From assembly GCA_002500745.1 (NCBI GenBank), contig DLST01000016.1, positions 72,358-136,357 on the forward strand: a stretch of 64,000 bases of DNA, written 5' to 3'. Position numbers and translations under genes: made by a program. Source of the stretch: Sphingobacterium sp. UBA7855. GTDB lineage: Bacteria; Bacteroidota; Bacteroidia; Sphingobacteriales; Sphingobacteriaceae. The notes under the pieces are model-generated. The model did no database searches. It saw only the letters and a program-made list of their open reading frames with translations, and had not been told where the DNA came from. Below are positions 17,651 to 26,855 of this stretch, piece by piece. The first letter of the stretch is position 1, and each line of letters opens with the position of its first letter.

Positions 17651-18721
17651 TTATTCATTGATGTAACGCACCGCAAAATCGATCCAGTCTGTAATGGATT
17701 CATCCAGATAGATATCGGGCTGTATACCTATATTGTCAATCGGATATTGTGGTAGTCGAGTAGATCGGTAGGTCGGCAAAAGGAGCTGGTAGTTGTCGCA
17801 ACCAAATTTGAACTCACGTATAGAGCCATAGTCAAGGGCACCCATACTCGGGGTTCCCATGATTTTTACTTTTTTGCTCTGGCGGGAACTAAATAAAAAA
17901 TTCTCCGCTGAACTGGCTACATTTCTATTGGCTAGGATAATGACCTGTTGCGGACTTTTTTTATTAATAGCAATTGTATCTATGATCACTTTCTTGTCAC
18001 CATACAGGACAAATTTTCCAATATTCTCCCTGTATTCCCGAAGATCTTCGTCAATTCTTTTTACTTCATTCAGAGAATCCTGCTTGATATTTTTGATGGC
18101 ATAATCACGCAACCCATTGACTAAGGTTTGTGTCGCAAAAAACTCAACACTCATAATCCGGATCGGGTTAGTTAAGATATAAGGCAACAGCGGCTGGTAT
18201 ACATCGTCCGTTCCGCCACCGTTGTTTCGCACATCTATAATAAGTCCTTTACTGTTTTCGATCTTTTCTTTGTTTTTTTCAATCAGCTCTTTGAAAGGGG
18301 CTATGTTTTCATACCCGAAGCTTGAGATTTTAATATAAAATATATCGGGACTGATCGATTTTGAACTTATTTCGTCTTCTGGCTCTACCTTTGGGTTTTC
18401 GGTACTTGTCTGTGGAGCATTTTTCTTTTTGGAAAGATCATCTAAGACAATGTGTTCATCGTGGAAGAAGTCAAGATATTCCTGCAAAAGTTGCGTACAA
18501 GTCCAATTTGAAACCAGCAAGCTTTTCTTCGTCAATATATTTTTTTTAGCTTGATACAGTTCCTTATTCTGCTTGGTCTTTTCTGGAAAACCAGGGTACT
18601 CGCTCTCTATTTTTACAATTAATTGCTTAAGTGCCTGTGAGCAGTTGCAGGTGGTTTGACCATATATTGGTCGAACAATGAAAACAAGACAAAAGATGAG
18701 GAAAAATTTGGTATTGGTCAT
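17651..18721 (-). CDS. S41-family peptidase, exported
   Basis: A 356-residue protein with a signal peptide (FFLIFCLVFIVRPIYGQ) and the tail-specific protease fold: the central strand-turn GLIIDVRNNGGGTDDVYQ and the catalytic Ser region NRNVASSAENFLFSSRQS. The PDZ domain usual in Ctp proteases is absent, and the Lys of the classical GEKTFGKG motif is replaced, reading GTPSMGALDYG. That arrangement is common in the exported S41 proteins of Bacteroidota. Substrate is unknown; it may degrade or process periplasmic proteins. The gene is alone, with the broken lipoprotein gene 35 bases downstream on the same strand. Confidence 0.85.
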   Translation of the reverse strand: MTNTKFFLIFCLVFIVRPIYGQTTCNCSQALKQLIVKIESEYPGFPEKTKQNKELYQAKKNILTKKSLLVSNWTCTQLLQEYLDFFHDEHIVLDDLSKKKNAPQTSTENPKVEPEDEISSKSISPDIFYIKISSFGYENIAPFKELIEKNKEKIENSKGLIIDVRNNGGGTDDVYQPLLPYILTNPIRIMSVEFFATQTLVNGLRDYAIKNIKQDSLNEVKRIDEDLREYRENIGKFVLYGDKKVIIDTIAINKKSPQQVIILANRNVASSAENFLFSSRQSKKVKIMGTPSMGALDYGSIREFKFGCDNYQLLLPTYRSTRLPQYPIDNIGIQPDIYLDESITDWIDFAVRYINE

Positions 18722-18956
18722 GGATATGGTTGTTAAAATTAATGCAATTTAAGAAATAGTGTATTTTCTGAAAGCTTAAAAATTGAATATCCTAAAAATA
18801 GTAGAAATATGGAATTGTTTCGTGAGGTGTTTACAATTCTTAGCATATATTTATAATTTGTAAAAGCCAGAAATAAATAGTCATCTGTCTATGTACAGGC
18901 CCGTATCCCTTATTTAAAACTTAAATGATAAAAAATATTTTGATTTGGTCTTGTTT

Positions 18957-19182
18957 GTTTATATATTTGTATATATAAACTATATTAATGTATTCTATTT
19001 TGTTTTTCTTATAATCGGAAAACAAGGTGTTTTCTCCGTCTTTATTGCCAGCGACGTTGAAACACTTTTTCGCTAAATGAATGATTTGAATACATGTTGA
19101 TTTAAATGCTGGTATTTCCTAAAAAGCCAAGGGGCGAACGTCTGTATATTAAAACGTGTTGAACCCTATGTAGTCCCCTTGG
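18957..19182. other. Structured intergenic region between S41 peptidase and the HEPN gene
   Basis: The 577-base gap 18722-19298 has no gene. It contains a perfect ten-base inverted repeat GTTTATATAT / ATATATAAAC (18957-18966, 18971-18980), a short hairpin GAAAAC / GTTTTC near 19018-19033, and CCAAGGGG / CCCCTTGG (19127-19134, 19175-19182) with a 40-base interior. The last stem is followed by a T-run on both strands (TATTTTTTTT on plus, CTTTTT on minus), so it could terminate an unannotated RNA or sit in the leader of the HEPN operon. Confidence 0.35.
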
Positions 19183-19298
19183 ATATTATACTATTTTTTT
19201 TACAAATTAAGTATTGATTATTTGCAATAATGATCTGTAACAGTTTGATCTGTTGGGAGTTTTTGTTGCGCTAATTGTTTAACCTTAAATCATTTAGT

Positions 19299-21026
19299 AT
19301 GGAAATTAATAGCCGATTAATTATTGATAGGCTTTCTCAGCGTATGGATCTCGATCGTGCCTTTTTCGTTAAATATCAATTTCTCGATAAGGAATCCTAT
19401 CATTTAGTTTTAGCGCTTAAACCCGTGAGTGGGCTTTCGCACAAAGTGCTAAAACCGATTGTGGAGTTGTGCTTGATCGATCAGGAGAACATTTCATTTG
19501 AATTGATTTTCGCGCCAGAATTAAAGAATAAAATAAAGCTTGGAAGCTTATTTTATTGTTATGCAGTCTTGCCTCAGCATGAGATTTTTGGTTGTTCGCG
19601 AAGCAGTTCTATCCTTAGTAAAGGGAAGGAAATACGTGGCATATTGGATCTCTCGGAAAGGTATTATGAAAAGACGATTGCTGTATCCGCGGAGTTTTTA
19701 CAGGGAGCACAAACATTTGCAGAAATCGCTAATTATCCCCGCGCATTATTTATGGTTCACCAAAGTTTGGAAAGTCATTTGAAACTGCTTCAGGTAATGG
19801 TGGATGGGAAGGGCAATAACGTACATAGTCTTGACAGTCGCATTCGGAATCTGCATACCCATTTCCAGACGTTCAAATCTGTCTTTATGGGAGAGACAGA
19901 CGAAGATAAGATGCGTTTTGCATTATTGGATAATTCTTTTAATGCGGTTAATCAAAACAGAGATCTGGATATTTCGGCTGTCGATGCTTCGCAACTATAT
20001 GATCATTGCATCGTATTACAGGCTGGGATAGAAAAGTTGTTCCGCTACTTTACAGATGCCTTAAAGGCTGAATACGATGTGCTTGTGAAAGCAGAAGCCG
20101 CCGCTCAAGCAGAACTGGAAAAGAGCAAGTTGGCCAAAAAGAAGGAACAGGAGCAAGTCAACGTTGGTGCAGACTTTCATAGTTTCCCCTGGCCAGCACG
20201 GTATCAGGGCGATATACAGGAGATGTTGCGTCAGCTCTGTCAGGAAAATAATCCCGAGCAAATCATGTTGATCAATTACTATGTCAGCGATGCCCATGGA
20301 AAGGGGTTGTTTGATTTTCCGCAGCAGGACAATGGAAATGCCGAGATCTACCTTGTTGTGATAAAAAAGAAATTGGGTCACTGTCATTTTCGAAAAGTCG
20401 CTTATGGTCAAGTTACTGCAGTTGTAGCTTTTTTGAATACCGACTTCTTGGAGACAAAATTAAGCCAAGGCAGCCGGTTCTCCCATACCATATGGAATGA
20501 ATCCGTTGTCCTCTACCGGCATCCGCGTTATAAACCAACTTATTCGGTTGTGCCTGTCGATTGGCAGAGTACCATATCTAAGACTTCGATTTCATGGACT
20601 CGGAATTCAAAACTCATGCAAGATCTTGTTGATGTTTTTGCATTTGATGGTCTTTCAAGTCCGCAATTGGCCGTGTTATTTTTAAATCAGCTGACCTCTA
20701 TCGGCCTTTACAGTTATCTCTATCTACGGATCGGTTATGCACCGATGTACGTAACTATGGCGGATCTGGTGGATTGGACTTGCATCTGTGATAAAAAAGT
20801 CAAGGAATTTTTTACAGCCAGAGGTGATGTAGAAGAAATATTGAATGCAGAGTTATTAAAACAGATGAAAGGCAGGGTCTACGAGCTTCCTCTGGAATTG
20901 GCCCAGCTTGATATGGACTACTTCAGGTCAAAAGCGAGAGAAATTACAGATTTCTTTGTCGATCTCTGTGATCAGAGCATACGGTATATGGAGCTAAAAT
21001 CAGAGGTTAGGTGCAATAAGCAATAA
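19299..21026 (+). CDS. Large HEPN-domain protein with two degenerate nucleotidyltransferase-HEPN units
   Basis: 575 residues from ATG 19299; a TTG 24 bases earlier is open but less likely. Two halves have the same layout. First half: an alpha/beta region (YHLVLALKPVSG ... NISFELIFAPELKNKIKLGS) and then a HEPN-like helical domain (AEIANYPRALFMVHQSLESH, VHSLDSRIRNLHTH). Second half from about residue 290: IYLVVIKKKLGHCHFRKV, LNTDFLETKLSQGSRFSHTI, and helices (LSSPQLAVLFLNQLTSIGLY). The alpha/beta parts resemble MNT nucleotidyltransferases but lack the GS...DxD site, so are probably inactive. HEPN proteins often cut or bind RNA; strings fitting Rx4H (RIRNLH, RNLHTH) occur, but not in the usual RNxxxH setting. 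An Ala/Lys/Glu-rich linker near 265-290 joins the halves. The SNF2 gene follows after ten bases. Confidence 0.7.
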   Translation: MEINSRLIIDRLSQRMDLDRAFFVKYQFLDKESYHLVLALKPVSGLSHKVLKPIVELCLIDQENISFELIFAPELKNKIKLGSLFYCYAVLPQHEIFGCSRSSSILSKGKEIRGILDLSERYYEKTIAVSAEFLQGAQTFAEIANYPRALFMVHQSLESHLKLLQVMVDGKGNNVHSLDSRIRNLHTHFQTFKSVFMGETDEDKMRFALLDNSFNAVNQNRDLDISAVDASQLYDHCIVLQAGIEKLFRYFTDALKAEYDVLVKAEAAAQAELEKSKLAKKKEQEQVNVGADFHSFPWPARYQGDIQEMLRQLCQENNPEQIMLINYYVSDAHGKGLFDFPQQDNGNAEIYLVVIKKKLGHCHFRKVAYGQVTAVVAFLNTDFLETKLSQGSRFSHTIWNESVVLYRHPRYKPTYSVVPVDWQSTISKTSISWTRNSKLMQDLVDVFAFDGLSSPQLAVLFLNQLTSIGLYSYLYLRIGYAPMYVTMADLVDWTCICDKKVKEFFTARGDVEEILNAELLKQMKGRVYELPLELAQLDMDYFRSKAREITDFFVDLCDQSIRYMELKSEVRCNKQ

Positions 21027-21036
21027 AGAAGAATTT

Positions 21037-24000
21037 ATGGGAAATAGTGTTGAAAATCTGGGGCTAGCAACAGATGTTGCTCCGATTATACCTGACAAAG
21101 AGAAGAATAGCTTTATTATTCCTTGGGAAAACCAAGAGGTTCTTTATATTTCATCAGACTACTTTCTTAAGCACTATAAAGGAGAAATACCACTGGAAGA
21201 TTTCAGCCTTTACAGTTACAGCGTTAGGATAATCAAAGTCAACAAGTTTAAATGGCCATTTTCTCTAAGAAGAAAAGGAAATTATAAAAACAAATATCTC
21301 AAAATCGATCTCGAGATCAAAGAAGTCGGATTGAAGGTTAAGTGTGATTGTAAAAAGCGTCATGATGGTCCGTGTGATTATGTAATTATTGGGCTTTATC
21401 GTAAGTTTTTACTCAGTAATAAATTCTTACATGATTTATATGCAAAAGATATTGCCATCCTGCCCGAAAGTCAGCATAAGTTCTTTCAATTGGGTATTTC
21501 TAGACTATATTACCGCAATGATAAGGTTTGTATTGAAAACCATAAGCAATTTGGTCAGGTATATAATTATTTCGAACACCAGGAGCTTGAATCGGAATTG
21601 CTACATGCAGCATCTGAAAACCGATGGCTGGGACAGACTGGGGAGCCTTTTCCGGATTTTATGTATGTTATTCCTACAGAGCGTCAGGTGGACGGACTGC
21701 CCTTTTTAATACCTTTTGAAATAGACGGTAAGATAAATTATTTAGGAGAATTGGGTAATGGGTTGACGAATTTTGCTGATAGTGATGTGTTAAAAATCGA
21801 TTTATGTCGTAAGATTTTAGCCTTTTCCAAAAGTCCACAGAGACAAATAAGGGATCGGGAACAAGATGACTTACGAAATGACTTTGATCATGTGGAGAAG
21901 GATTTTATTATCAGTGCTTGGCGTAAACTTTTGGAAAGAAAATTGGATCAAAGATTACGTGTTGCCTTTGTCGATAGGAATAATTTTAAAACCACAATCG
22001 AAAACTTTAAATATCCAGCCAAATATCGTACAACTTATCGGAATGTGATTTTGGCGGGCGATGATCTTAGCCTGAAATTTCATTTGAAAGAATACAGCGA
22101 TCACCTGCTTCTATCGTTAATTCTTGTCTACAAAGGAGAAGAGTTGAAAGACTATACATCCGAATGTCGTTCCAATTTCTTCTTTATCAATCTAAATGAA
22201 GATGAGTGTCTTTTTGTTGATAATCTACAAAAGGAGTTTCTATTACGTTTCTTTCACAGTATTTCCACTAAAATCACGGTGTTAAAGAGAGACTATGAAG
22301 ACTTCTTTACGCGTATGTTGATTCCATTGTCAACATCCTTTCATATAGACCTTGAACCTTTAAAAAAGGATACAGTTTTTATTTCTAATACCGCTCATCA
22401 AGTGTCTCAATTTAAGGTTGCGGTGGAGAAAGACGACGACGATAAATTAAATTTCGAATTGAAAGCTATGCTGAGTGAAAAGGAAGAATATATAATTCCA
22501 TATGGAGGAAACTTGATTTTAAAATCGGAAAATGGAACCTGCCTATATACTGAGCGAGATCTTGTTGGCGAGAATGAGTTTAATACCTTTATTGAAACAC
22601 AGTTTCCAAATTTGAAAAGTTGCAGCAATAGGATGGTAAAGCGCTTGGAATGGCAGGCGTATAGCAACAGAAATAGACTGAATGAATTTATAAAAAAATG
22701 TAAGAGCAAGGGGTACAAAACTATACTGAACAATATTTCAAAGGGAACTTATCTGCTGCCGCACCAACTGAAATGGGAAGTATTGGATATTCGTCAGGAC
22801 AATAATGTATTTTCCATTTACATGATTTTCAAATTTGGAACAACGACCTATTTACCGGGAGAGTTTGAAGAAAAGATCGTATACAACTACAGTAGCATTC
22901 AATTGGCGGATCAATCTTTCGGATATATCAAAGCTTCAGATAAAGCATTATTTGATGTACTGTTTAATTATGCGGTGGTTGAAACCGACTGTCTTAAACT
23001 CACTTCAGCCCAATTGCTATCTTTCCAAACACAGCTGGATCGAATTGATCCTCGTATTATTCAAAATAGCCTAGCTGAACGTCGAAAGAAATTATTAAAT
23101 ACGGATGAAATAGCCCTGTTGGATGTTCCGAAAGAGATCCAGGCAGAGTTGCGCCCGTACCAACAGGCCGGATTTAGCTGGATGGTATTCTTAAGCGATT
23201 TTCAATGGGGCGGTATCTTGGCTGATGATATGGGATTAGGGAAAACCTTACAGGCAATAACGCTTTTGGAATATTTCTATCAAAATAATCCAAAGGCAGC
23301 CCCCTCAATTATTATTGTACCCAATTCTCTGCTATTCAATTGGCTGGCAGAATTTAAGAAATTTTCCCCAAATCGTCGGACAACTATTTATCATGGACAA
23401 AAAAGGAGGGAAATCACGGAAATAGAGAACGAATCCATCTTGATTACGACCTATGGAACAGTTATGATGGAGCTTGATTTTCTTAAATCCCAGTCCTTTA
23501 GTTACATGATTTTAGATGAGTCGCAGGCGATAAAAAATCGTAATTCAAAAAGATTTAAAGCGCTTACTGAGCTAAAATCTTGCTATCGAATAGCGATGAC
23601 AGGAACACCTATTGAAAATGGCGTGGAGGATATCTATGCACAAATGAGTATGGTCAACCCGGGTTTTTTTGGAACTTATGGTAATTTTAATAACACCTAT
23701 CGGGGGATCAAAGATGAAAATACAGCGCAAGAAACTGTCCTCGGCCTCCAAAAGATGATCCAACCTTTTATTCTTCGGCGTACAAAAAAACAGGTTGCTT
23801 TGGACCTTCCTGAAAAGACCGAAACAATTCTCTATATGGATATGCTTCCCGAGCAAAGGAAAATTTACGATAAGGTCCGGAAAATATTCAAGGGAGAGAT
23901 TGAAAATAATCTGAATAGCGCTGATTCCACGAAATCCAAATTTTTGGCGATCGAGGCGCTGCAAAAACTACGACAGCTTTGCAACTCGCCCATTCTGATG

Positions 24001-24534
24001 AAAGATGGTGGCTTTGGGCATGAATCTATTAAACTGGATTTTATTGATGAGATCATGGATGAAGTGGCTCCAAATCATAAGATGCTAATCTTTTCGTCGT
24101 ATACTTCCATGCTTAAATTGGTGGCTCAGCGCATCGAAACGAAAGGAATAGCATATACCTACCTCGATGGTAAGATGAATCAAGATCAGCGGCAAAATGC
24201 GGTCGAAAGATTTCAGAACGAGGACGAATGCCGTGTGTTTCTCATTAGCCTTAAAGCGGGAGGAACCGGCTTAAATCTAACGGCTGCCGACTATGTCTAT
24301 ATTTTGGACCCCTGGTGGAATCCTGCTGCCGAAGCACAGGCGATAGATCGTTGTTATCGAATAGGGCAAGAAAAGCATGTGATGGCTTATAAGATTGTTT
24401 GTCGGGATTCCGTTGAGGAGCACATCTTAGCACTACAGGAAAGTAAAAAGCGACTATCCGAAGGACTGATTTTAGATGAAACAAATCTGATGAAATCGAT
24501 CAGTAAAGAAGAGTTGCTTAAATTATTTGAATAA
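21037..24534 (+). CDS. SNF2-family helicase with SWIM-like N-terminal zinc site
   Basis: An ATP-driven DNA translocase of the SWI2/SNF2 group, 1165 residues. The C-terminal half carries all motor motifs: RPYQQAGFSWM, Walker A DDMGLGKT, DESQ box (MILDESQAIKNR), TGTPIENG, and motifs V-VI (SLKAGGTGLNLT, QAIDRCYRIGQ). The N-terminal 640 residues are poorly conserved; near 103-115 is C-D-C-x7-C-D-Y, like the SWIM zinc motif CxCx(n)CxH with Tyr in the last place. Bacterial SNF2 proteins with SWIM domains are widespread and mostly uncharacterised. Tight spacing to the HEPN gene (ten bases) and the next gene (13 bases) indicates one operon. Confidence 0.92.
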   Translation: MGNSVENLGLATDVAPIIPDKEKNSFIIPWENQEVLYISSDYFLKHYKGEIPLEDFSLYSYSVRIIKVNKFKWPFSLRRKGNYKNKYLKIDLEIKEVGLKVKCDCKKRHDGPCDYVIIGLYRKFLLSNKFLHDLYAKDIAILPESQHKFFQLGISRLYYRNDKVCIENHKQFGQVYNYFEHQELESELLHAASENRWLGQTGEPFPDFMYVIPTERQVDGLPFLIPFEIDGKINYLGELGNGLTNFADSDVLKIDLCRKILAFSKSPQRQIRDREQDDLRNDFDHVEKDFIISAWRKLLERKLDQRLRVAFVDRNNFKTTIENFKYPAKYRTTYRNVILAGDDLSLKFHLKEYSDHLLLSLILVYKGEELKDYTSECRSNFFFINLNEDECLFVDNLQKEFLLRFFHSISTKITVLKRDYEDFFTRMLIPLSTSFHIDLEPLKKDTVFISNTAHQVSQFKVAVEKDDDDKLNFELKAMLSEKEEYIIPYGGNLILKSENGTCLYTERDLVGENEFNTFIETQFPNLKSCSNRMVKRLEWQAYSNRNRLNEFIKKCKSKGYKTILNNISKGTYLLPHQLKWEVLDIRQDNNVFSIYMIFKFGTTTYLPGEFEEKIVYNYSSIQLADQSFGYIKASDKALFDVLFNYAVVETDCLKLTSAQLLSFQTQLDRIDPRIIQNSLAERRKKLLNTDEIALLDVPKEIQAELRPYQQAGFSWMVFLSDFQWGGILADDMGLGKTLQAITLLEYFYQNNPKAAPSIIIVPNSLLFNWLAEFKKFSPNRRTTIYHGQKRREITEIENESILITTYGTVMMELDFLKSQSFSYMILDESQAIKNRNSKRFKALTELKSCYRIAMTGTPIENGVEDIYAQMSMVNPGFFGTYGNFNNTYRGIKDENTAQETVLGLQKMIQPFILRRTKKQVALDLPEKTETILYMDMLPEQRKIYDKVRKIFKGEIENNLNSADSTKSKFLAIEALQKLRQLCNSPILMKDGGFGHESIKLDFIDEIMDEVAPNHKMLIFSSYTSMLKLVAQRIETKGIAYTYLDGKMNQDQRQNAVERFQNEDECRVFLISLKAGGTGLNLTAADYVYILDPWWNPAAEAQAIDRCYRIGQEKHVMAYKIVCRDSVEEHILALQESKKRLSEGLILDETNLMKSISKEELLKLFE

Positions 24535-24547
24535 CCAACTGTACACT

Positions 24548-24850
24548 ATGATGATCAAAAAAGTATCTACACAAACAGCATCTTTTGAAGGAATGATGCG
24601 TACACAAGATTTTCAGCTTGGATATACTTATACTGGATTGCATGTACAACAAAATATTGTTGGACTATCGAAGGTGGAGTTTGTAGCTGGTGGCACAGCT
24701 CATTGGCAATTGTTTCGGAAAGTTGAGGAAACGGTGATGGTTAATCTCCAGATTTATCCATGGCATTTGAAAAATGTGCTGTATGTACTGATCCAGCAAA
24801 ATGGATTGGTCGTGAGAAATCGAAAGGGGGAGTATGCATCATTTAATTAA
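24548..24850 (+). CDS. Small protein of unknown function in the SNF2 operon
   Basis: About 100 residues from the ATG at 24548, 13 bases after the SNF2 stop; a TTG at 24527 would overlap the SNF2 end and is less likely. The sequence (QDFQLGYTYTGLHVQQNIVG, NLQIYPWHLKNVLYVLIQQN) has no signal peptide or membrane segment and suggests a small mixed alpha/beta domain. The final 17 bases overlap the next gene, so translational coupling is likely. I do not recognise a family. Confidence 0.6.
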   Translation: MMIKKVSTQTASFEGMMRTQDFQLGYTYTGLHVQQNIVGLSKVEFVAGGTAHWQLFRKVEETVMVNLQIYPWHLKNVLYVLIQQNGLVVRNRKGEYASFN

Positions 24851-25487
24851 TGATATTGGCAGAGAGAGATTTCGCGCAGAATTTTCCATGTACTATGCGG
24901 GTATTATTTATCTCCTGATATTAAATCGGATCAGCTGCGGTTTTACTCGCGAAGAAATGGCTTTCTTAATGGGACAAAAGGAGACTTATGTTAAGGAAGT
25001 GGAAGAACTCAAAATACCGGCTGGAAATCTTGAAGTTATGGTCCACCTGAATTGGGTTTTCAACCGTAGGAAATTCGATATCAGTAAATTGGATAATAAA
25101 ATCAGCTATCCGTTTGAGTTCTCCATTTGGGAAGAAAAAGGTATCCGCTACTACCAAATGGAATATTTTATCAATGCCGTAGAAACCATAACTTTTTTCC
25201 AGTTAATGGAAGAAATCAGCCCCGAATATTCAGCACAAGCTGAACAGTATACAAGCGATTGCATGGCCGTGGAACTCCTTTTGGATAAGCTTATCCAAAA
25301 AGATTATTTTAAGAAATACAGAACGCCGCTGGAAATTTGGCGCTATACGGAAAAATACCTCGAAGAAAATATCCGCGTGAAAAGCTTGATGCGGGAACTT
25401 GAGGTTTTCGTAGGAAAGAAAGGAAGCGCACCGCTGCGTAAAACTAAAGCCAAAAGTTTTGGCTTCCGCTATATTGAACATAAATAA
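24834..25487 (+). CDS. Unknown cytoplasmic protein with helix-turn-helix-like segment
   Basis: 217 residues, ATG at 24834 preceded by a purine-rich GGGGGAG, overlapping the upstream gene by 17 bases. Residues about 38-62 (FTREEMAFLMGQKETYVKEV) fit the pattern of an Xre-type helix-turn-helix, in which case the protein could be a DNA-binding partner of the helicase. The C-terminus is basic (LRKTKAKSFGFRY). No other domain is recognised. The next gene follows after six bases. Confidence 0.65.
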   Translation: MHHLINDIGRERFRAEFSMYYAGIIYLLILNRISCGFTREEMAFLMGQKETYVKEVEELKIPAGNLEVMVHLNWVFNRRKFDISKLDNKISYPFEFSIWEEKGIRYYQMEYFINAVETITFFQLMEEISPEYSAQAEQYTSDCMAVELLLDKLIQKDYFKKYRTPLEIWRYTEKYLEENIRVKSLMRELEVFVGKKGSAPLRKTKAKSFGFRYIEHK

Positions 25488-25493
25488 AAAAAT

Positions 25494-26255
25494 ATGGAAG
25501 ATATTACTGGAGTACCTTTAGAGGTACCTCGAAATTTTCGGTTGATATGTGAGCTTTTTGGCATCACTGCACCAGCTTTTATTCAATTGTTTTTAGATCA
25601 TTACTCTTTTATAGATCAAAATTTTACAGATAAGTCAAGCTATAATATTGCCACTAGAGCCGTACGTTATATCAACGATAAAATTCCTAAAGGCGATAAT
25701 CCTTTAAAAATTGAATTCGAAAAGAACGAAAAGGAAATGGCGGTGAAATTATTGCGACGTCAGGTAAAATTGGCAATCAATAGAAATTATAGCACGGGCG
25801 AGCGCAGAAATAAAGGCCGTAAGATCACTGCACAGATCTATGACCTCTTTGCTACTAAAGTGCGGCTTAAAGACCGCATCTATTTAAACGAAAACATATC
25901 CTTTAAATTGAGCAAGGATTTTCTGCTGACTTGCATAATAAATTGTATTCATCCATCGCATTATATCAACACCATGATGCAACAGGTCTCTACAGCTGAA
26001 TTTTTAGCAGCAATGCACCTGGATAAAGCTACCTATAATCCAGTTTTGGGACTTATTCATCGTGTCCATGATGGTTATGGAGATCTTATTGATTGGGAAT
26101 ATCGCCATACGCCTTTTTTTAAACGATTTATCATGGATTTACAGGAACTCAATAAACGCTATTTTTTTTATCGCGACCTCGATAAAAGAATAGCGCTGTA
26201 TGAGGCCTGGCTCGATCGTATTTTGGAATCCAAAGATGAAGAGTTTGAGTTATAA
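25494..26255 (+). CDS. Unknown protein sharing an N-terminal module with the next gene
   Basis: 253 residues, starting six bases after the preceding stop. The N-terminus (PRNFRLICELFGITAPAFIQ, then LFLDHYSFID) resembles the N-terminus of the 123-residue protein encoded at 26364, with F-x2-C-[DE]-LF-x-[IF]-TA and Q-x-F-[IL]-D in common. The middle is strongly basic (NYSTGERRNKGRKITAQIYD), which could mean nucleic-acid binding, and the C-terminus is helical and aromatic (RYFFYRDLDKRIALYEAWLD). No family recognised. Confidence 0.6.
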   Translation: MEDITGVPLEVPRNFRLICELFGITAPAFIQLFLDHYSFIDQNFTDKSSYNIATRAVRYINDKIPKGDNPLKIEFEKNEKEMAVKLLRRQVKLAINRNYSTGERRNKGRKITAQIYDLFATKVRLKDRIYLNENISFKLSKDFLLTCIINCIHPSHYINTMMQQVSTAEFLAAMHLDKATYNPVLGLIHRVHDGYGDLIDWEYRHTPFFKRFIMDLQELNKRYFFYRDLDKRIALYEAWLDRILESKDEEFEL

Positions 26256-26363
26256 ATGAATTGTGGAAAGCTACTTGTCTTTTTATAAAGGAGGACTTGC
26301 ATCAAAGTAGTTAGACAGGTACGATATGGATGAAGCCATTGATCACTTTTTAAATGAATAAAT

Positions 26364-26735
26364 ATGAAAACATTAGAAAATATTAAATTAACACCAGCAT
26401 TTAAACAATTTTGCGACCTTTTCAATTTCACAGCGGAAGAAGTTGTACAGGAATTTATTGATAAAATTGACATTGCTGAGTATATGTGCGATCCAATACA
26501 CCCCGACCGTTGGGCTAATGTATTTGCGATGGAATATTTGATCCAATATACGCAGTCCGAAAATAGTATCGTTGAATATGGGGAATTTGCAGAAGAGTGG
26601 GTGAAAATGATGGATACAAACGAGGGAGACCCTGTCGGAAAAACAAGATCGCTATTAGATGCTTGGCATAAAAGAGTTTTAGAGGATCGTATTCATAGTA
26701 TTATGAAAGAAGATGAAGGTAAGGATACAGTATAA
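26364..26735 (+). CDS. Small protein related to the N-terminus of the upstream gene product
   Basis: 123 residues, acidic, no signal peptide or membrane segment. Its opening (TPAFKQFCDLFNFTAEEVVQ, then EFIDKIDIAEY) aligns with the start of the 253-residue protein. It lies 108 bases after that gene; the gap holds no obvious terminator or promoter. Probably the last gene of the HEPN/SNF2 operon. A duplicated small module of this kind can mark adaptor or immunity proteins, but nothing in the sequence proves this. Confidence 0.6.
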   Translation: MKTLENIKLTPAFKQFCDLFNFTAEEVVQEFIDKIDIAEYMCDPIHPDRWANVFAMEYLIQYTQSENSIVEYGEFAEEWVKMMDTNEGDPVGKTRSLLDAWHKRVLEDRIHSIMKEDEGKDTV

Positions 26736-26855
26736 TTTTATGTTAAATTTGATCAACCTTGTAAAATACATCAAAATGTGTAGACCTAGCTAGTCAATGG
26801 TAAGGTACCTATAGTGATTATAACATGCAATGAAAATGAATTGCTATATTGTAGC

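Noticed and set aside
19275..19298. TTG start of the HEPN protein
   Set aside because: The ATG at 19299 gives the natural N-terminus MEINSRL, and no Shine-Dalgarno or homology supports the extra eight residues.
19830..19900. HEPN ribonuclease motif Rx4-6H as proof of nuclease activity
   Set aside because: RIRNLH and RNLHTH fit the spacing but are not in the usual RNxxxH context of the last helices, so activity is not claimed.
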